From contig NZ_BMHM01000001.1 of the NCBI RefSeq assembly GCF_014640815.1, forward strand, positions 496,001-560,000: a stretch of DNA of 64,000 nt. Reading direction: 5' to 3'. The translations under genes were made by a program, and so were the position numbers. Under the pieces are notes generated by a model, which saw only the letters and a program-made list of their open reading frames with translations, made no database searches and was not told where the DNA came from. The DNA comes from Vreelandella lutescens (GTDB lineage Bacteria > Pseudomonadota > Gammaproteobacteria > Pseudomonadales > Halomonadaceae). Of this stretch, positions 28,412-37,826 are shown piece by piece. Every line of letters starts with the position of its first letter. Within the stretch, counting starts at the first letter, position 1.

Positions 28412-28628
28412 GTGCAGTGCTCTCTTAAATGGAGTGTGAACTCACTATCGAAGAGCCGCTGCATGAACCCAAATAACTTAATTAAACGTGCTTTTTATGA
28501 TTTAGATATCAAAAGGCAGCGAATAAGTAGTTCAGTTATTCGCTGATAAGAACTTCTCGAAAACTCACTTCTGAGTCATATCAGAACTTCATAAGGTGGC
28601 CTGACATTTAATGCTCAGGAGCACCGCC

Positions 28629-29675
28629 ATGACTCGAACGCTCATTAGTACTTCTATTAGTACTTCTATTAGTACTTCTATCGGTACCTATGGTTTAGCC
28701 ACGCTGTTGGCGGTGTCGCTGGCAAGTGCCAGCCACGCTCAAGCCGCAGAACAACTGCGTATCGCTGAACAGTTTGGCATCACCTATTTACTGCTCCACG
28801 TTGCCCGTGACCAGGAACTGATTGAAAAGCACGGTGCTGAACGCGGTGTGGATATTGATGTGGAGTGGCTGCAGCTTTCAGGTGGGGCGGCTGTTAATGA
28901 TGCGCTGCTCTCTAACAGCATCGATATTGCCGGGGCTGGGGTGGGGCCGCTGTTAACGGTGTGGGACCGGACGCATGGCAGCCACAATGTAAAAGGGGTG
29001 GCGTCGCTCGGGGAGTTCCCTAACTTTTTGATCACCAATAACCCCGATATTCAGACACTTGAAGATATTGATGACAATGACCGCATTGCCGTGCCCGCGG
29101 TGGGTGTATCTGTTCAGTCGCGCTTTCTGCAAAAGGCGGTGGCAGATGTCTTCGGCAATGATCAATTTGACCGCTTAGAAGGTAACACGGTTGCGCTACC
29201 AAACCCGGATGCTACCGCGGCACTCATCAGCGGCGGCACTGAAATCAACACCCACTTCTCCGCTATTCCTTTCCAGTATCAGGCGCTTCAGCACGAAGGT
29301 GTGCACAAAATCACCGATTCTTACGAGATTATGGGTGGTCCTATTTCTCCCACCGTGCTTTACGCCACAGAGGCATTTCGTGCTGATAACCCTGAAGTCT
29401 ACGCAGCGTTCCTAGACGCTCTTGAGGAAGCAAGAACCTTCATTGAAGAAGACCCTCGCGAAGCGGCAAATATCTATCAGCGCCTGAGTGGTACGCAGTT
29501 GGATATCGATTTCCTTGAGTCGATCATTACCGATGAGCAGGTGAGTTTCTCACTGGTGCCCCACAACACCTTCCCCTTGGCAGAGTTTCTGTTTGAGGTC
29601 GGTGCGATACGTAATGAGCCCACCTCATGGCAGGACTACTTCTTTGACGATATCCATGCCTGGGAGGGGAGCTAA
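28629..29675 (+). CDS. ABC transporter substrate-binding protein, SsuA/TauA-like
   Basis: Periplasmic NMT1/SsuA-type binding protein, 348 residues from the ATG at 28629 (CAGGAG 7 bases upstream; an ATG at 28611 is less likely). The signal peptide is unusual: its N-region contains ISTSISTSISTS from three 12-base DNA repeats, then a hydrophobic core and a SHAQAAE cleavage region. The mature part has the fold seen in IAEQFGITYLLLHVARDQ and GAGVGPLL. The stop overlaps the ATPase start as TAATG. Confidence 0.88.
   Translation: MTRTLISTSISTSISTSIGTYGLATLLAVSLASASHAQAAEQLRIAEQFGITYLLLHVARDQELIEKHGAERGVDIDVEWLQLSGGAAVNDALLSNSIDIAGAGVGPLLTVWDRTHGSHNVKGVASLGEFPNFLITNNPDIQTLEDIDDNDRIAVPAVGVSVQSRFLQKAVADVFGNDQFDRLEGNTVALPNPDATAALISGGTEINTHFSAIPFQYQALQHEGVHKITDSYEIMGGPISPTVLYATEAFRADNPEVYAAFLDALEEARTFIEEDPREAANIYQRLSGTQLDIDFLESIITDEQVSFSLVPHNTFPLAEFLFEVGAIRNEPTSWQDYFFDDIHAWEGS
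28644..28679 (+). repeat. Three tandem 12-base repeats in a signal peptide
   Basis: ATTAGTACTTCT occurs three times without gaps, followed by a partial fourth copy (ATCGGTACCT). Each unit adds four residues (ISTS), so changes in copy number keep the frame. Confidence 0.9.
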
Positions 29676-30532
29676 TGTCGATTGCACTGCGTAAGCGCCA
29701 TGTGCTGGGTGAGGCCTCGCTGGATCGCGAGGCTTACTCACCGACAAATACGTCATCCGCAGTAGCCACCCCTCGGCTGGCAGTGGACAACGTCACCCTT
29801 GAGTACCGCACTCGCCAACATGTCGTGAAAGCGACCCAGCAGGTTAGCTTTAACGTGCAGGAGGGGGATAGGTTTGTCCTGCTGGGCCCATCCGGTTGCG
29901 GCAAGTCCACGCTGCTCAAAGCCATCGCCGGTTTTCTAACCCCTGCAGAAGGCAGCATTCGCCTGGATGGCAACACCATTCATGGCCCAGGGCCTGACCG
30001 TATCGTGGTGTTTCAGGAGTTTGATCAACTGCCGCCCTGGAAAACCGTCAAGCAGAACGTCATGTTCCCGCTGCTGGCTTCGCGCACCTTGGGGCGCAAA
30101 GCGGCGGAGCAGCGGGCGTTAGAAACGCTGGAAAAAGTTGGGTTTGGGCGTTTTGCGGATGCCTATCCGCATACGCTTTCCGGTGGCATGAAGCAGCGTG
30201 TGGCCATCGCCCGTGCGCTGGCCATGCGGCCACGGGTGTTGCTGATGGATGAACCCTTTGCCGCACTCGATGCGCTCACCCGGCGCAAAATGCAGGAAGA
30301 GTTGCTGGCGTTGTGGCAGCAAGAGGGCTTTACGCTACTGTTTGTTACCCACTCTATTGAAGAAGCCCAGGTAATAGGTAACCGGGTACTGCTGCTGTCA
30401 CCCCATCCAGGCCGGGTACGCGCTGAGCTAGGCTGCGCTGACGATAGCCTGCACAGCTTGGGCAGTGAAGCGACGAAAGCGCGCACCCAAACCATTCATC
30501 GGCTGCTATTTGAAAACGAGGTGGCCCCATGA
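29675..30532 (+). CDS. ABC transporter ATPase, SsuB/TauB-like
   Basis: 285 residues. Walker A is GPSGCGKST, the signature LSGGMKQRVAIARAL, Walker B VLLMDEPFAALDALTR, and the switch histidine is in FVTHSIEEA. These match the nitrate/sulfonate/taurine ATPase group. It has an N-terminal extension of about 30 residues before the fold. It is coupled to the binding-protein gene and, by an ATGA overlap, to the following PLP-enzyme gene. Confidence 0.93.
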   Translation: MSIALRKRHVLGEASLDREAYSPTNTSSAVATPRLAVDNVTLEYRTRQHVVKATQQVSFNVQEGDRFVLLGPSGCGKSTLLKAIAGFLTPAEGSIRLDGNTIHGPGPDRIVVFQEFDQLPPWKTVKQNVMFPLLASRTLGRKAAEQRALETLEKVGFGRFADAYPHTLSGGMKQRVAIARALAMRPRVLLMDEPFAALDALTRRKMQEELLALWQQEGFTLLFVTHSIEEAQVIGNRVLLLSPHPGRVRAELGCADDSLHSLGSEATKARTQTIHRLLFENEVAP

Positions 30533-31836
30533 GTGCGTTCGTCAGCCCGCGTGTAGATGAAAAAGTCACTCCCTTAGCAGGCCAACGTTATAGCTATGTT
30601 GAAGGGCTTTACTGCCCGCGCTGTGCTGCTGAATATGCCCATCAACACGTTCAACAGCTGTGCCAGTGTGGCTCGCCACTCTTGGTGCGTTATGACTTGG
30701 AGGCGCTTAAAGCGTCATGGTCGAAGGCGGATCTTGCCTCGCGCCCCTGGAGCCTGTGGCGTTACCACGAGTTGCTGCCCGTGACGTCGCCAGACGCCGT
30801 CGTCAGCCTAGGTGAAGTGGTCACACCGCTGATTGAGTTGCCTGTGCTGGGTGCCGATATGCGCTTGGATAACCTGGTCATGAAAGACGAAGGGCTACTG
30901 CCCACGGGGTCTTTTAAAGCGCGCGGCGCGGCGGTGGGCATATCCCGCGCTAAAGAGTTGGGGGTTACCCACCTAGCCATGCCAACCAATGGTAATGCTG
31001 GTGCCGCGTGGTCGTTATATGCCGCCCGAGCAGGCATTAAAGCCACGATCAGTATGCCGGTAGATGCCCCCTTTATTACTCGCCAAGAGTGCGCGGCTGC
31101 CGGTGCCAGCCTAACCCTGGTCGATGGGGTGATTAGTGATTCAGGTAAGCAGATTGGCGAGTGGGTTAAAGCCACCGGCCACTACGATGCTTCCACCCTG
31201 AAAGAGCCGTATCGCATTGAGGGCAAGAAGACCATGGGGCTGGAGTTAGCCGAGCAGCTCGGCTGGCAGTTGCCGGATGTGATTCTTTACCCCACCGGCG
31301 GAGGCGTGGGGCTGATCGGTATTTACAAAGCCTTGCAGGAGCTTCAGACGCTGGGATGGGTCACCGGCAAGCTGCCGCGGCTAATTGCCGTGCAAGCCAA
31401 TGGTTGCGCGCCCATTGTGAAGGCGTGGCAAGAGGGCGCTCGAGTATCGGAATTCTGGGAGCGCAGTCATACCCATGCGTTTGGTATCAACGTCCCTAAA
31501 GCACTGGGGGATTTTCTGGTGTTAGACGCACTATATGCCACCGGCGGCCGAGCCATTGCGGTGAGTGAAACGGCGATTCGTTGGGAGCAAACCCGGGCAG
31601 CACAGCTAGAGGGTACCTTTGTATGCCCAGAGGGTGCCGCTGTTCTCGCTGCCGCACGGGAGTTAAGCACCCTCGGCGAAATCGGCACTCATGAGCGTGT
31701 GGTGGCGCTGAATACCGGCGCAGGCATCAAATACCCGGATAGCCAATCGTTCCACGTTGACGTGCTGGATAAACAGAGCGCTATTCCCACGGCAGGTTTC
31801 ACGACGGCATCAGGAGATTCACATGAGCGTACATGA
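30529..31836 (+). CDS. Threonine-synthase-like PLP enzyme in a transporter operon
   Basis: 435-residue fold-type II PLP enzyme. An N-terminal zinc ribbon (CPRC...CQCG, about residues 24-47) is followed by the threonine-synthase core: lysine in GLLPTGSFKARGA, the TNGNAGAAWSLYAARAG phosphate loop, and PTGGGVGLIG binding the cofactor phosphate. Family members replace a gamma or beta leaving group (phosphate, sulfonate). It sits between the ATPase and permease genes with overlaps on both sides, so it probably acts on the imported compound rather than making threonine. Confidence 0.82.
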   Translation: MSAFVSPRVDEKVTPLAGQRYSYVEGLYCPRCAAEYAHQHVQQLCQCGSPLLVRYDLEALKASWSKADLASRPWSLWRYHELLPVTSPDAVVSLGEVVTPLIELPVLGADMRLDNLVMKDEGLLPTGSFKARGAAVGISRAKELGVTHLAMPTNGNAGAAWSLYAARAGIKATISMPVDAPFITRQECAAAGASLTLVDGVISDSGKQIGEWVKATGHYDASTLKEPYRIEGKKTMGLELAEQLGWQLPDVILYPTGGGVGLIGIYKALQELQTLGWVTGKLPRLIAVQANGCAPIVKAWQEGARVSEFWERSHTHAFGINVPKALGDFLVLDALYATGGRAIAVSETAIRWEQTRAAQLEGTFVCPEGAAVLAAARELSTLGEIGTHERVVALNTGAGIKYPDSQSFHVDVLDKQSAIPTAGFTTASGDSHERT

Positions 31837-32704
31837 CCTGCGTGGCCCCGTTGATTCACGGGTTGATCGCTTCTTTGATCTACCGCCTGTTGATGTGCGC
31901 GAGCTAAAAGTCGCTCGCAGTGTTGGCCAGCGGCTGTGGGATCAAAGCGTGGTGCGTAAAAGCGTCATTCTGGTGCTGTTGGTGGTCGCTTGGGAGGTGG
32001 TTGCCAGGGTACAGAACAATCCACTGATGCTGCCCAGTGCCATGGAAACCGCGAGTGCCCTTTGGCATGGGCTGGCGTCAGGCGTTCTATTGGCACGGGT
32101 AAGTGCATCGCTAAGCGTACTGCTAAAAGGTTTTGCCTTAGGTGCGTTTCTCGCTCTGGCGTTAACGACCTTGGCGGTCTCAACCCGTATTCGGCGAGAC
32201 TTGCTCACCACGTTAACGTCCATGTTTAGCCCGCTGCCCGCCATTTCCCTGTTACCGCTGGCGCTGCTGTGGTTCGGCCTGGGCGAGGCCAGCTTGATCT
32301 TTGTATTGGTGCACTCGGTGCTGTGGGCCATGGCCATCAATATTCATGCAGGCTTTCAAGGCGTTTCAGAAACATTGCGCATGGCTGGGCGTAACTACGG
32401 CCTTAAGGGGCTGCGCTATGTGGCCTTCATTCTGATTCCTGCAGCGCTTCCGGCGTTGTTGGCAGGGTTAAAAATTGGCTGGGCGTTTGCCTGGCGCACC
32501 CTGATCGCCGCCGAGCTGGTGTTTGGTGCTTCTTCAGGCAAAGGCGGGCTTGGCTGGTACATCTTCCAGAACCGTAACGAGCTTTACACCGACAACGTTT
32601 TTGCAGGTTTAGTCGTCGTCATTGTGATTGGCCTGCTGGTGGAAAACATCATTTTTGACAGCGTTGAGCGCCTAACGGTGAAGCGCTGGGGCATGGTGCG
32701 CTGA
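31823..32704 (+). CDS. ABC transporter permease, SsuC/TauC-like
   Basis: 293 residues, about six membrane segments, with the EAA-type ATPase-contact loop near AGRNYGLKGLRYVAFILIPAALP. I took the ATG at 31823, which has CAGGAGA 6-8 bases upstream and overlaps the PLP gene by 14 bases; a start at 31757 would overlap much further. It completes a binding-protein, ATPase, permease set. Confidence 0.9.
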   Translation: MSVHDLRGPVDSRVDRFFDLPPVDVRELKVARSVGQRLWDQSVVRKSVILVLLVVAWEVVARVQNNPLMLPSAMETASALWHGLASGVLLARVSASLSVLLKGFALGAFLALALTTLAVSTRIRRDLLTTLTSMFSPLPAISLLPLALLWFGLGEASLIFVLVHSVLWAMAINIHAGFQGVSETLRMAGRNYGLKGLRYVAFILIPAALPALLAGLKIGWAFAWRTLIAAELVFGASSGKGGLGWYIFQNRNELYTDNVFAGLVVVIVIGLLVENIIFDSVERLTVKRWGMVR

Positions 32705-32726
32705 TGCCTAAAAAGGAGACTTTCTA

Positions 32727-33557
32727 ATGCAATTAACACAAGTCACCCACTACTTAAATGAGCACCTCGACGCTTTAAATCCAAACGCCAGCCTGCGGCA
32801 TCATGCGGCGTTTCATTGGGAGAGGGGAAGAATATGGGGGAAACTCTCCAATCTAACGCTTTATCCATCACAGCAGCCTATTTTCTCACTAGAGCGGTTG
32901 GATATTGCTGCCTGGGAAGCCGGGGTGGAAATTCGTGACCAACACGATGTACCTCACCCATCAGACTGGCTCTATTTTCTCTCGTGGAACCAGGAAGATG
33001 TGATTTTTTTAGACCGTTTTCTACGGGTTCTTCATGCCCTGAATCATTTGGCCCTGAATGGGGCCAATGCAAAGCCGCTGATTGTCGATGTGCACTGGCG
33101 CCATATCCAGGCCGTCGAGGTTTCTCATGGTAGTGTTTTTGAAAGCCTGTTAACCCAGTTGGGGCTGCATCCTAGCCAAGTGGTCTTGCGGCTAGATGGT
33201 TCTGTGGTGTTGGAAGAGGAACACGCCCAGGCCGCTGCCCATAGCTTTCATCAGCGTGGCTACCCGCTATTGGCACAAGCCGTGCCGTTGGGTACTACTG
33301 CTAACGAGTGGCAGCGGTTGAAGCAGAACGGTATACGTTGGGTAACACCACCGCCTGATGCCTTGCCGCTAGCGCGCACAAGTCGCGAACACTTCCCCCG
33401 CTTAACGGAGTGGAGCAAGGATGCGAGACGCGCAGGCTTAAATGTGTGGTGGCCAAAGCTAGATCGGCCTGGAGACTTGGCAATTATGACGCAGTTGGAG
33501 CCGACGTTGGTGAGTGGTTTATTAATGCAGAAGAGTATCGAGTTATCGCAGGTATAA
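32727..33557 (+). CDS. Hypothetical protein, possible degenerate EAL-like fold
   Basis: 276 residues, not firmly recognised. The segment PLIVDVHWRHIQAVEVSHGS followed by LLTQLGLHPSQVVLRLDG and VPLGTTANEWQRLKQNGIRWV is spaced like the middle strands and helices of EAL domains, but no EAL, DDFGTG or metal ligands are present. It starts 22 bases after the permease with AAAGGAG upstream, so it belongs to the transporter operon. 33558-33726 downstream holds no gene. Confidence 0.55.
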   Translation: MQLTQVTHYLNEHLDALNPNASLRHHAAFHWERGRIWGKLSNLTLYPSQQPIFSLERLDIAAWEAGVEIRDQHDVPHPSDWLYFLSWNQEDVIFLDRFLRVLHALNHLALNGANAKPLIVDVHWRHIQAVEVSHGSVFESLLTQLGLHPSQVVLRLDGSVVLEEEHAQAAAHSFHQRGYPLLAQAVPLGTTANEWQRLKQNGIRWVTPPPDALPLARTSREHFPRLTEWSKDARRAGLNVWWPKLDRPGDLAIMTQLEPTLVSGLLMQKSIELSQV

Positions 33558-33726
33558 GCGCCCCTCGTGTTTGCCTTCGTTAACTTTCAATATCACTTAC
33601 GGCCCATCCACCCAGTCAGTAATGTCACGCGGTCCAAACCAGGGGACTGGCTGGGTGTTGTCTGAGGCAGAGCGGGCTGGCCGCTGGTGCTGCTTGCACC
33701 AGCGACGCCATTTGCCTACTAAACGC

Positions 33727-34806
33727 TTAGCCGTTTGCAACACGTTCATCAGGCAAGAACACGCGGCTATAGAGGGGGCGAATCCAAGCATCGCTACCTT
33801 GCGCTAAGCCCAAGGCGCGAAAGCGGTGCTTGGTGAGCTCCGCATGGACAAGCTCATCGCTGTTGTCGGTGCGCAGTTCAAGACGAACGGTAGGGCCTAC
33901 TACCGATACCAGTTCTATTTTGGCATGCAGCGCATCCGAGTGTTCACGCCCGGCGAATACCTCAATCTCATGGGGTCTTACATACGCCTGACCTTGCTCA
34001 TTTTTGTAGCCTTGGAATTCAGGCGCTGGCAGTTGCACATCGCCAATGCGGGCGATCCCATCATGAACACGCGCATGAAACAGGTTCACATTGCCGAGGA
34101 ATTGGTACACAAAAGGGTTGGCCGGGTGGTCATAAACATCCTCTGGTGAACCATCCTGCTCAACGCGCCCTTTGTTCATTACAACAACCCGGTCTGAGAC
34201 TTCCAGCGCCTCTTCCTGGTCATGGGTAACGAACACGCTGGTCACGTGAATATCGTCGTGTAATCGGCGTAGCCAGCGGCGAAGCTCGGCGCGCACTTTG
34301 GCATCCAGTGCGCCGAAAGGCTCATCCAGCAACAGCACTTTAGGCTCCACCGCCAGGGCACGGGCCAGCGCAATTCGCTGGCGCTGGCCGCCAGAGAGCT
34401 GATGGGGGTAGCGGTGGGCGGTCCAGTCCAGCTGTACGAGTTCCAGCAGTCGCATGACCTTCTGCTTAATCTCGGCTTTGCTGGGGCGAGTTTTGCGTGG
34501 CCGGACGGTTAACCCGTAAGCGACGTTTTGAAACACGGTCATATGCTTGAACAGGGCATAGTGCTGAAACACAAAGCCAACACCGCGCTCGCTGACATGC
34601 AGGTCGGTAGTGTCTTCGCCGTGAAAGCGGATTCTGCCGGTGTCTGGCTGCTCCAGCCCGGCGATGATCCGCAGCAGGGTGGTCTTGCCCGAGCCCGAAG
34701 GGCCTAGCAGGGCGGTCAGCTCACCATCGCGAAAGGTCAGGCTAACGTTGTCTACGGCCACGAAGTCGCGAAAGTGCTTATTGACGTGATCGATCTCTAT
34801 GCTCAT
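33727..34806 (-). CDS. cysA: Sulfate/thiosulfate import ATPase CysA
   Basis: 359 residues from the ATG at 34806; the 24 extra in-frame residues upstream are arginine-rich and cover the linker to cysW, so I left them out. Walker [10 protein letters not shown], signature [15 protein letters not shown], Walker [15 protein letters not shown] and FVTHDQEEA are all present, with a C-terminal TOBE-like regulatory domain ([11 protein letters not shown]). It energises import of sulfate with CysT, CysW and the binding protein. Confidence 0.95.
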   Translation of the reverse strand: MSIEIDHVNKHFRDFVAVDNVSLTFRDGELTALLGPSGSGKTTLLRIIAGLEQPDTGRIRFHGEDTTDLHVSERGVGFVFQHYALFKHMTVFQNVAYGLTVRPRKTRPSKAEIKQKVMRLLELVQLDWTAHRYPHQLSGGQRQRIALARALAVEPKVLLLDEPFGALDAKVRAELRRWLRRLHDDIHVTSVFVTHDQEEALEVSDRVVVMNKGRVEQDGSPEDVYDHPANPFVYQFLGNVNLFHARVHDGIARIGDVQLPAPEFQGYKNEQGQAYVRPHEIEVFAGREHSDALHAKIELVSVVGPTVRLELRTDNSDELVHAELTKHRFRALGLAQGSDAWIRPLYSRVFLPDERVANG

Positions 34807-34838
34807 GTGTCGTCTCTTGTAACGGAAGCGTTCGTGGT

Positions 34839-35726
34839 TCAGGCGGCGGCGAGCCGCTGCTGACGTTCTTCTTGCCACTCCACCACGCTTTTGATGGCAA
34901 TGGTGACCAGGGCCAGGCCCGTGAGCAGAGAAGAGACGGCAAAGGCCGCGGTGAACATGTATTCGTTGTAAAGCACTTCGATATGCAGTGGCATGGTGTT
35001 GGTTTCACCACGGATGCGTCCTGACACCACCGCGACAGCGCCAAATTCGCCCATGGCGCGTGCGTTACATAGAATCACGCCATAAATCAGGCCCCATTTG
35101 ATATTGGGCAGTGTCACGTGCCAGAAGGTTTGCCAACCGTTGGCCCCTAGTGTCAGGGAGGCTTCTTCTTCCTCTTTTCCCTGCTGTTGCATGAGCGGGA
35201 TAAGCTCGCGTGCGATGAAGGGTAGGGTTCCAAAGGCAATGACGATCACGATACCGGGGACGGCAAAGATGATGCGCAGGTCATGGGCGGAAAGCCACGG
35301 CCCCAGCCACCCTTGAGAGCCAAACAGGATGACAAAGATCAACCCGACCACCACGGGTGAAATGGCAAAAGGCATATCGATCAGCGAGATCAGGATGGGC
35401 TTGCCTCTGAACTCGAATTTGGCAATGGCCCAGGCGGCCGCCACGCCAAACAGCGTATTGAGGGGTACCACGATCGCGACGATCAACAGGGTCAGGCGTA
35501 TAGCGGACATGGCGTCTGGATCGCGAATGGCGTCGTACCACACGCTGATGCCTTGCTCGAAAGCGCCGTAGAGCACGACCGATAGAGGCAGCAACAGAAA
35601 TAGCGCCACGAAGATCAGTGATATCGTGATCAAGGTGACGCGTATCCAGGCAGGCTCTTCGGTGGCTCTGCGCCAGCGCTTGGCAATGGTGTCGTTGGTA
35701 TCTATTACAGTGCTTGATGTGGCCAC
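34839..35726 (-). CDS. cysW: Sulfate ABC transporter permease CysW
   Basis: About 295 residues, six membrane segments, and the ATPase-contact loop [21 protein letters not shown] prefer the GTG at 35726 as start because AAGGAG lies 8 bases before it; an in-frame ATG at 35747 would overlap cysT but lacks a ribosome site. It sits in cysP-cysT-cysW-cysA order. Confidence 0.93.
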   Translation of the reverse strand: MATSSTVIDTNDTIAKRWRRATEEPAWIRVTLITISLIFVALFLLLPLSVVLYGAFEQGISVWYDAIRDPDAMSAIRLTLLIVAIVVPLNTLFGVAAAWAIAKFEFRGKPILISLIDMPFAISPVVVGLIFVILFGSQGWLGPWLSAHDLRIIFAVPGIVIVIAFGTLPFIARELIPLMQQQGKEEEEASLTLGANGWQTFWHVTLPNIKWGLIYGVILCNARAMGEFGAVAVVSGRIRGETNTMPLHIEVLYNEYMFTAAFAVSSLLTGLALVTIAIKSVVEWQEERQQRLAAA

Positions 35727-35739
35727 GTCGTAGGCTCCT

Positions 35740-36570
35740 TTATCCATGGCGTCGGCTTGTCCACCACTGCAGGCCGTTGATGAGCAGCAGCATCATGAAG
35801 GCAGCCACCAGCATCACCGTGCCGATGGCAGCGGCACCGTGGTAGTCGTACTGTTCGGTTTTCGCGACGATGAGAAGCGGTGTGATCTCGGTGCGAAAGG
35901 GGATGTTTCCCGAGATGAAGACGACGGAGCCGTACTCTCCCAATGCGCGTGCAAACGCCAGCGCATAGCCGGTCAACAGGGCTGGAAACAGCGCGGGGAA
36001 GATCACGCGGCGAATCGTGGTGAGTCGGTCTGCCCCCAGGCTCGCTGATGCTTCTTCCAGTTCGGCTTCTAGGTCCTCCAGCACGGGTTGCACCGTGCGC
36101 ACCACGAAGGGCAAGCCGATATAGGTCAATGCAATGACGACACCCAGTTGTGTATAGGCAACGCGTATACCAAAAACATCCAGATACTGGCCCACCCAGC
36201 CGGTACTGGCATAGAGTGTGACGAGTGCGATGCCTGCAACCGCCGTCGGCAGGGCAAAGGGAAGGTCGACAAGGGCATCGATGAGCCGTTTGCCTGGAAA
36301 GCGGTAGCGTACCAAGACCCAAGCAAGAAGCGCCCCGAAGACCAAATTGATGGTCGCCGCAATGAGTGAACCACCAAACGAAAGTTTGTAGGAGGCCACC
36401 ACCTGGCGCTGGGTAATGGCGCTCCAGAAGGTGTCCCAGCTCATGGTCGTGGTGTAAAGAAGAAACGCGCCCACGGGAATGAAAAACACCAGTCCCATGT
36501 ATAACAGCGTGAAGCCCATGGTGAGCCCAAAGCCTGGTATCACCCGACGTTTAACCAGCGTAGCCGCCAT
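35740..36570 (-). CDS. cysT: Sulfate ABC transporter permease CysT
   Basis: 276 residues from the ATG at 36570, which follows a strong purine-rich AAGGGGGG site; a frame extension to 36642 crosses an intergenic hairpin and is rejected. It has six membrane segments and the contact loop LGADRLTTIRRVIFPALFP. It pairs with CysW to form the channel. Confidence 0.94.
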   Translation of the reverse strand: MAATLVKRRVIPGFGLTMGFTLLYMGLVFFIPVGAFLLYTTTMSWDTFWSAITQRQVVASYKLSFGGSLIAATINLVFGALLAWVLVRYRFPGKRLIDALVDLPFALPTAVAGIALVTLYASTGWVGQYLDVFGIRVAYTQLGVVIALTYIGLPFVVRTVQPVLEDLEAELEEASASLGADRLTTIRRVIFPALFPALLTGYALAFARALGEYGSVVFISGNIPFRTEITPLLIVAKTEQYDYHGAAAIGTVMLVAAFMMLLLINGLQWWTSRRHG

Positions 36571-36593
36571 AACCCCCCCTTGATGTAACGCCA

Positions 36594-36619
36594 GCAAGGA
36601 GCCACCGCGGGCTCCTTGC
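36594..36619 (-). other. Intercistronic hairpin between cysP and cysT
   Basis: Perfect 10-base arms GCAAGGAGCC and GGCTCCTTGC around a 6-base loop, without a T-run on the minus strand. Such hairpins after binding-protein genes often protect the upstream mRNA and raise its yield over the membrane subunits. Confidence 0.65.
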
Positions 36620-36638
36620 CAAAGGCTAGAACGAAAGA

Positions 36639-37718
36639 TCAACGCGCGTTGATGTCTTCCAGAATGCGGTCAAAAACGCCGCCATCGTTGAAGTGGGTTT
36701 CCTGGGCGTGTTGCCACCCGCCTAATACGTCATCGATGGTAAAGAGCGTCAGTTCGGGGAAGTTATCGCTGTACTCAGCCAAAATGTCTGTATTGCTGGG
36801 CCGGTAGTAATGCTTGGCTGCCAGATGCTGAGCGTCATCGGTGTATAAAAACTCCAGGTAGGCTTCTGCAACGTCGCGAGTACCTTTACGGTCCACGTTA
36901 GCGTCAACAACGGTGACCGGGGGTTCCGCCAGAATGCTTTGGGAAGGGACAATGATTTCATATTCGCCTTGCCCCAACTGCTCCACCGAGAGGAAAGCTT
37001 CATTTTCCCAGGCAATGAAAACGTCCCCGATGCGGCGCTGTACAAAGGTGTTCGTTGCACCGCGCGCTGCTGGGTCCAGAACGGGTACGTTTTCGTATAC
37101 TTGACGAACGAATTCGTAGGTTTGCTCTTCATCGCCGTCAAACTTGTCCAGTCCATAGCCCCACAGTGCCAGGTAGTTCCAGCGGGCGCCTCCAGACGTT
37201 TTAGGGTTTGGCGTAATCACTTCTACGTCGTCACGTACCAGGTCATCCCAGTCTTGAATATTCTTGGGGTTACCGTCACGGACCAGCAGCACGATGGTAG
37301 ACGTATAAGGAGAGCTATTGTTGGGGAGGCGTGACTGCCAGTCTTCCGGAATCAGCTCCCCGCGTTGGTGAAGAGCATCGACATCGTAGGCCAGTGCCAG
37401 GGTCACCACATCGGCATCCAAGCCATCGATGACCGCACGTCCTTGAGAGCCTGAACCACCGTGAGACTGGCGAACATTGACCGTTTGATCGTGTTCGGTT
37501 TGCCAGTGTTCAGCGAAAATGGCGTTGTACTCGCGATAAAACTCGCGAGTGGGGTCATAGGAGACGTTGAGTAATTCAACACGGTTGCTTTGGGCATAGC
37601 TGGGTGTACTCATGCTTAGCACACCCGTAAGTACCGCGCTGCCGATAGCCACAGCGGCGGCAAGTTTAGAAACTGAGCGGGTGGTAACACCTGTCTTATG
37701 TAGCGGTAAGATTGGCAT
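36639..37718 (-). CDS. cysP: Periplasmic sulfate-binding protein
   Basis: 359 residues. Signal peptide with cleavage near PSYAQ; mature motifs ELLNVSYDPTREFYREYN, SHGGSGSQGRAV and TPNPKTSGGARWNYLALWG bind the dianion. This is the sulfate/thiosulfate (Sbp/CysP) family. Which of the two anions it favours cannot be told. It lies 108 bases after cysB; that gap is AT-rich and should hold its CysB-controlled promoter. Confidence 0.93.
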   Translation of the reverse strand: MPILPLHKTGVTTRSVSKLAAAVAIGSAVLTGVLSMSTPSYAQSNRVELLNVSYDPTREFYREYNAIFAEHWQTEHDQTVNVRQSHGGSGSQGRAVIDGLDADVVTLALAYDVDALHQRGELIPEDWQSRLPNNSSPYTSTIVLLVRDGNPKNIQDWDDLVRDDVEVITPNPKTSGGARWNYLALWGYGLDKFDGDEEQTYEFVRQVYENVPVLDPAARGATNTFVQRRIGDVFIAWENEAFLSVEQLGQGEYEIIVPSQSILAEPPVTVVDANVDRKGTRDVAEAYLEFLYTDDAQHLAAKHYYRPSNTDILAEYSDNFPELTLFTIDDVLGGWQHAQETHFNDGGVFDRILEDINAR

Positions 37719-37826
37719 ATGGGCTGCTCCAAAAGTGATCGTTGGTTGTGTCGATGACCACAGCGTAAGGGAGAGTCGTTATGCAAATTAACCAATAAAA
37801 AAAGGATTGCTTATATTTTTTTGTGC

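Noticed and set aside
28644..28679. CRISPR-like repeats
   Set aside because: The repeats are 12 bases, directly adjacent, without spacers, and in frame within a signal peptide.
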